Of a DNA stretch of 17,089 nucleotides, positions 16,260 through 17,089 are shown one piece after another. The DNA lies in contig CALKDJ010000069.1 in the NCBI GenBank assembly GCA_938084195.1, forward strand, positions 1 to 17,089. The letters run 5' to 3'. The translations under genes were made by a program, and so were the position numbers. The notes below the pieces were generated by a model that was given only the letters and a program-made list of their open reading frames with translations, searched no databases and had not been told where the DNA came from. Source of the stretch: an uncultured Methylophilaceae bacterium. GTDB lineage: Bacteria; Pseudomonadota; Gammaproteobacteria; Burkholderiales; Methylophilaceae. Numbering within the stretch: position 1 is the first letter of the stretch; each line of letters opens with the position of its first letter.

Positions 16260-17089
16260 TAAGCTGGTACCATGTCAGGTTCGTTTTCAGGTTCGTCATA
16301 AGGTATAAATTTGGAAAACTCTTTTAAGCCGTCAAAGTAGAAATTAATAGCAGCAATTTGTAGTTCACAATTCTCAATTTGATTCATTGATGCTCTGAAT
16401 TGAGCTGAATTTTTTAAACCTTTTGTGTACCATGAGATGTGCTTTCTAGCTACTCTTAGTCCTCTTTCATCTCCATAAAATGCATATAAGTCTTGAACAT
16501 GTTTAATGGTGGTGATTTGAATTTCTTCAATAGTAGGAAGTGGAAGATGTTCTCCAGTTTTTAGAAAGTGTTCAATTTCTCTGAAAATCCATGGCCTTCC
16601 TTGTGCTGCTCTTCCAATCATTACGGCATCAGCTTTAGTGTAATCAAGAACATATTTTGCTTTTTCAGGAGATGTGATGTCACCATTCGCAATTACTGGT
16701 ATTCCGATATTTTGTTTTACCTTTGCTATAGTGTCATATTCTGCATCCCCCTTGTAGAGACATGCTCTGGTTCTTCCATGAATACTGAGGGCTTTAATCC
16801 CTGCACTTTCTGCGATCTGTGCAATATTTAGTGCATTGCGATTATTTTTGTCCCACCCAGTTCTTATTTTTAAAGTCACTGGAATATCTACAGAATTTAC
16901 GACTGAATGTAAAATATCTTCTACTAATTTTTCGTGTTTAAGTAAGGCTGACCCTGCCATAACATTGCATATTTTCTTTGCTGGACATCCCATATTAATA
17001 TCAATTATTTGAGCACCATTGTCTTTGTTATATCTTGCAGCATCTGCCATCATTTTTGGGTCCGCGCCAGCAATTTGAACAGATATTGG
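16259..17089 (-). CDS. dusB: tRNA-dihydrouridine synthase DusB (5' end outside window)
   Basis: FMN-dependent enzyme that reduces specific uridines in the tRNA D-loop to dihydrouridine. The frame continues to the window edge, so the N-terminal portion (roughly the first 45-65 residues by comparison with E. coli DusB, 321 residues) is missing; 276 residues are present. The visible part begins PISVQIAGADPK, followed by MADAARYN, INMGCPAKK with the catalytic Cys, GSALLKHEKLV, TLKIRTGWDK, SIHGRTRACLYKGDAEYD, VIANGDI, MIGRAAQGRPWIF and ARKHISWY. The C-terminus ends in an acidic DEPENEPDMVPA tail. It overlaps fis by one base (TAATG) and is the first visible gene of the operon running down to hemF. 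Confidence 0.97.
   Translation of the reverse strand, partial: PISVQIAGADPKMMADAARYNKDNGAQIIDINMGCPAKKICNVMAGSALLKHEKLVEDILHSVVNSVDIPVTLKIRTGWDKNNRNALNIAQIAESAGIKALSIHGRTRACLYKGDAEYDTIAKVKQNIGIPVIANGDITSPEKAKYVLDYTKADAVMIGRAAQGRPWIFREIEHFLKTGEHLPLPTIEEIQITTIKHVQDLYAFYGDERGLRVARKHISWYTKGLKNSAQFRASMNQIENCELQIAAINFYFDGLKEFSKFIPYDEPENEPDMVPA

Noticed and set aside
1..17089. CRISPR array, insertion sequence, prophage, toxin-antitoxin or defence island
   Set aside because: No regularly spaced repeats, transposase, integrase or phage genes, and no small toxin/antitoxin pair could be seen; every sizeable stretch is explained by core genes.

Overview
The window is a compact, AT-rich bacterial chromosome segment made entirely of recognisable housekeeping and transport genes. 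Using the starts chosen here, only about 360 of 17,089 bases lie between genes. The gene content (dusB-fis-purH-purD, divergent lgt/ilvD, HemF, a cytochrome c551-like protein, zinc-free L28/L33) suggests a streamlined aerobic proteobacterium. A small-genome betaproteobacterium such as the Methylophilales/OM43 freshwater-marine group fits best; this placement is inference from gene order and composition, not a database match.

Layout. Positions 1-2668 (+): 5'-truncated mgtE (Mg2+ channel) and an MscS-family mechanosensitive channel. A perfect palindromic bidirectional terminator (2674-2702) separates them from a minus-strand group read from 4824 down to 2716: coaBC, dut, rpmB, rpmG. The dut-rpmB gap holds a long imperfect inverted repeat (3139-3185). 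Divergent from coaBC, positions 4870-7773 (+) carry a DUF429 protein, a CstA-family carbon-starvation/pyruvate transporter and its small YbdD-type partner. These end back to back with lgt (-, 7774-8547). Divergent from lgt, positions 8599-11333 (+) carry ilvD and a translationally coupled hexose-6-phosphate mutarotase-like gene, followed by a small periplasmic cytochrome c (11422-11733).

Positions 11736-17089 (-) form one tightly packed operon read from the right edge: dusB (5' end outside the window), fis, purH, purD, tsaC, hemF. All junctions overlap or are separated by 4-5 bases. It links tRNA dihydrouridylation, a nucleoid protein, the last steps of purine synthesis plus PurD, tRNA t6A synthesis and aerobic heme synthesis. 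The terminal hemF runs head-on into the cytochrome c gene two bases away.

No tRNA, rRNA, CRISPR array, insertion sequence, phage gene or defence system was seen. I found no clearly new multi-gene system. The points most worth a second look are the rpmB-upstream inverted repeat, the shared AGTATAAG motif in both divergent promoter regions, the Shine-Dalgarno-poor operon junctions, the coupling of a sugar mutarotase to ilvD, and the uncharacterised DUF429 gene.
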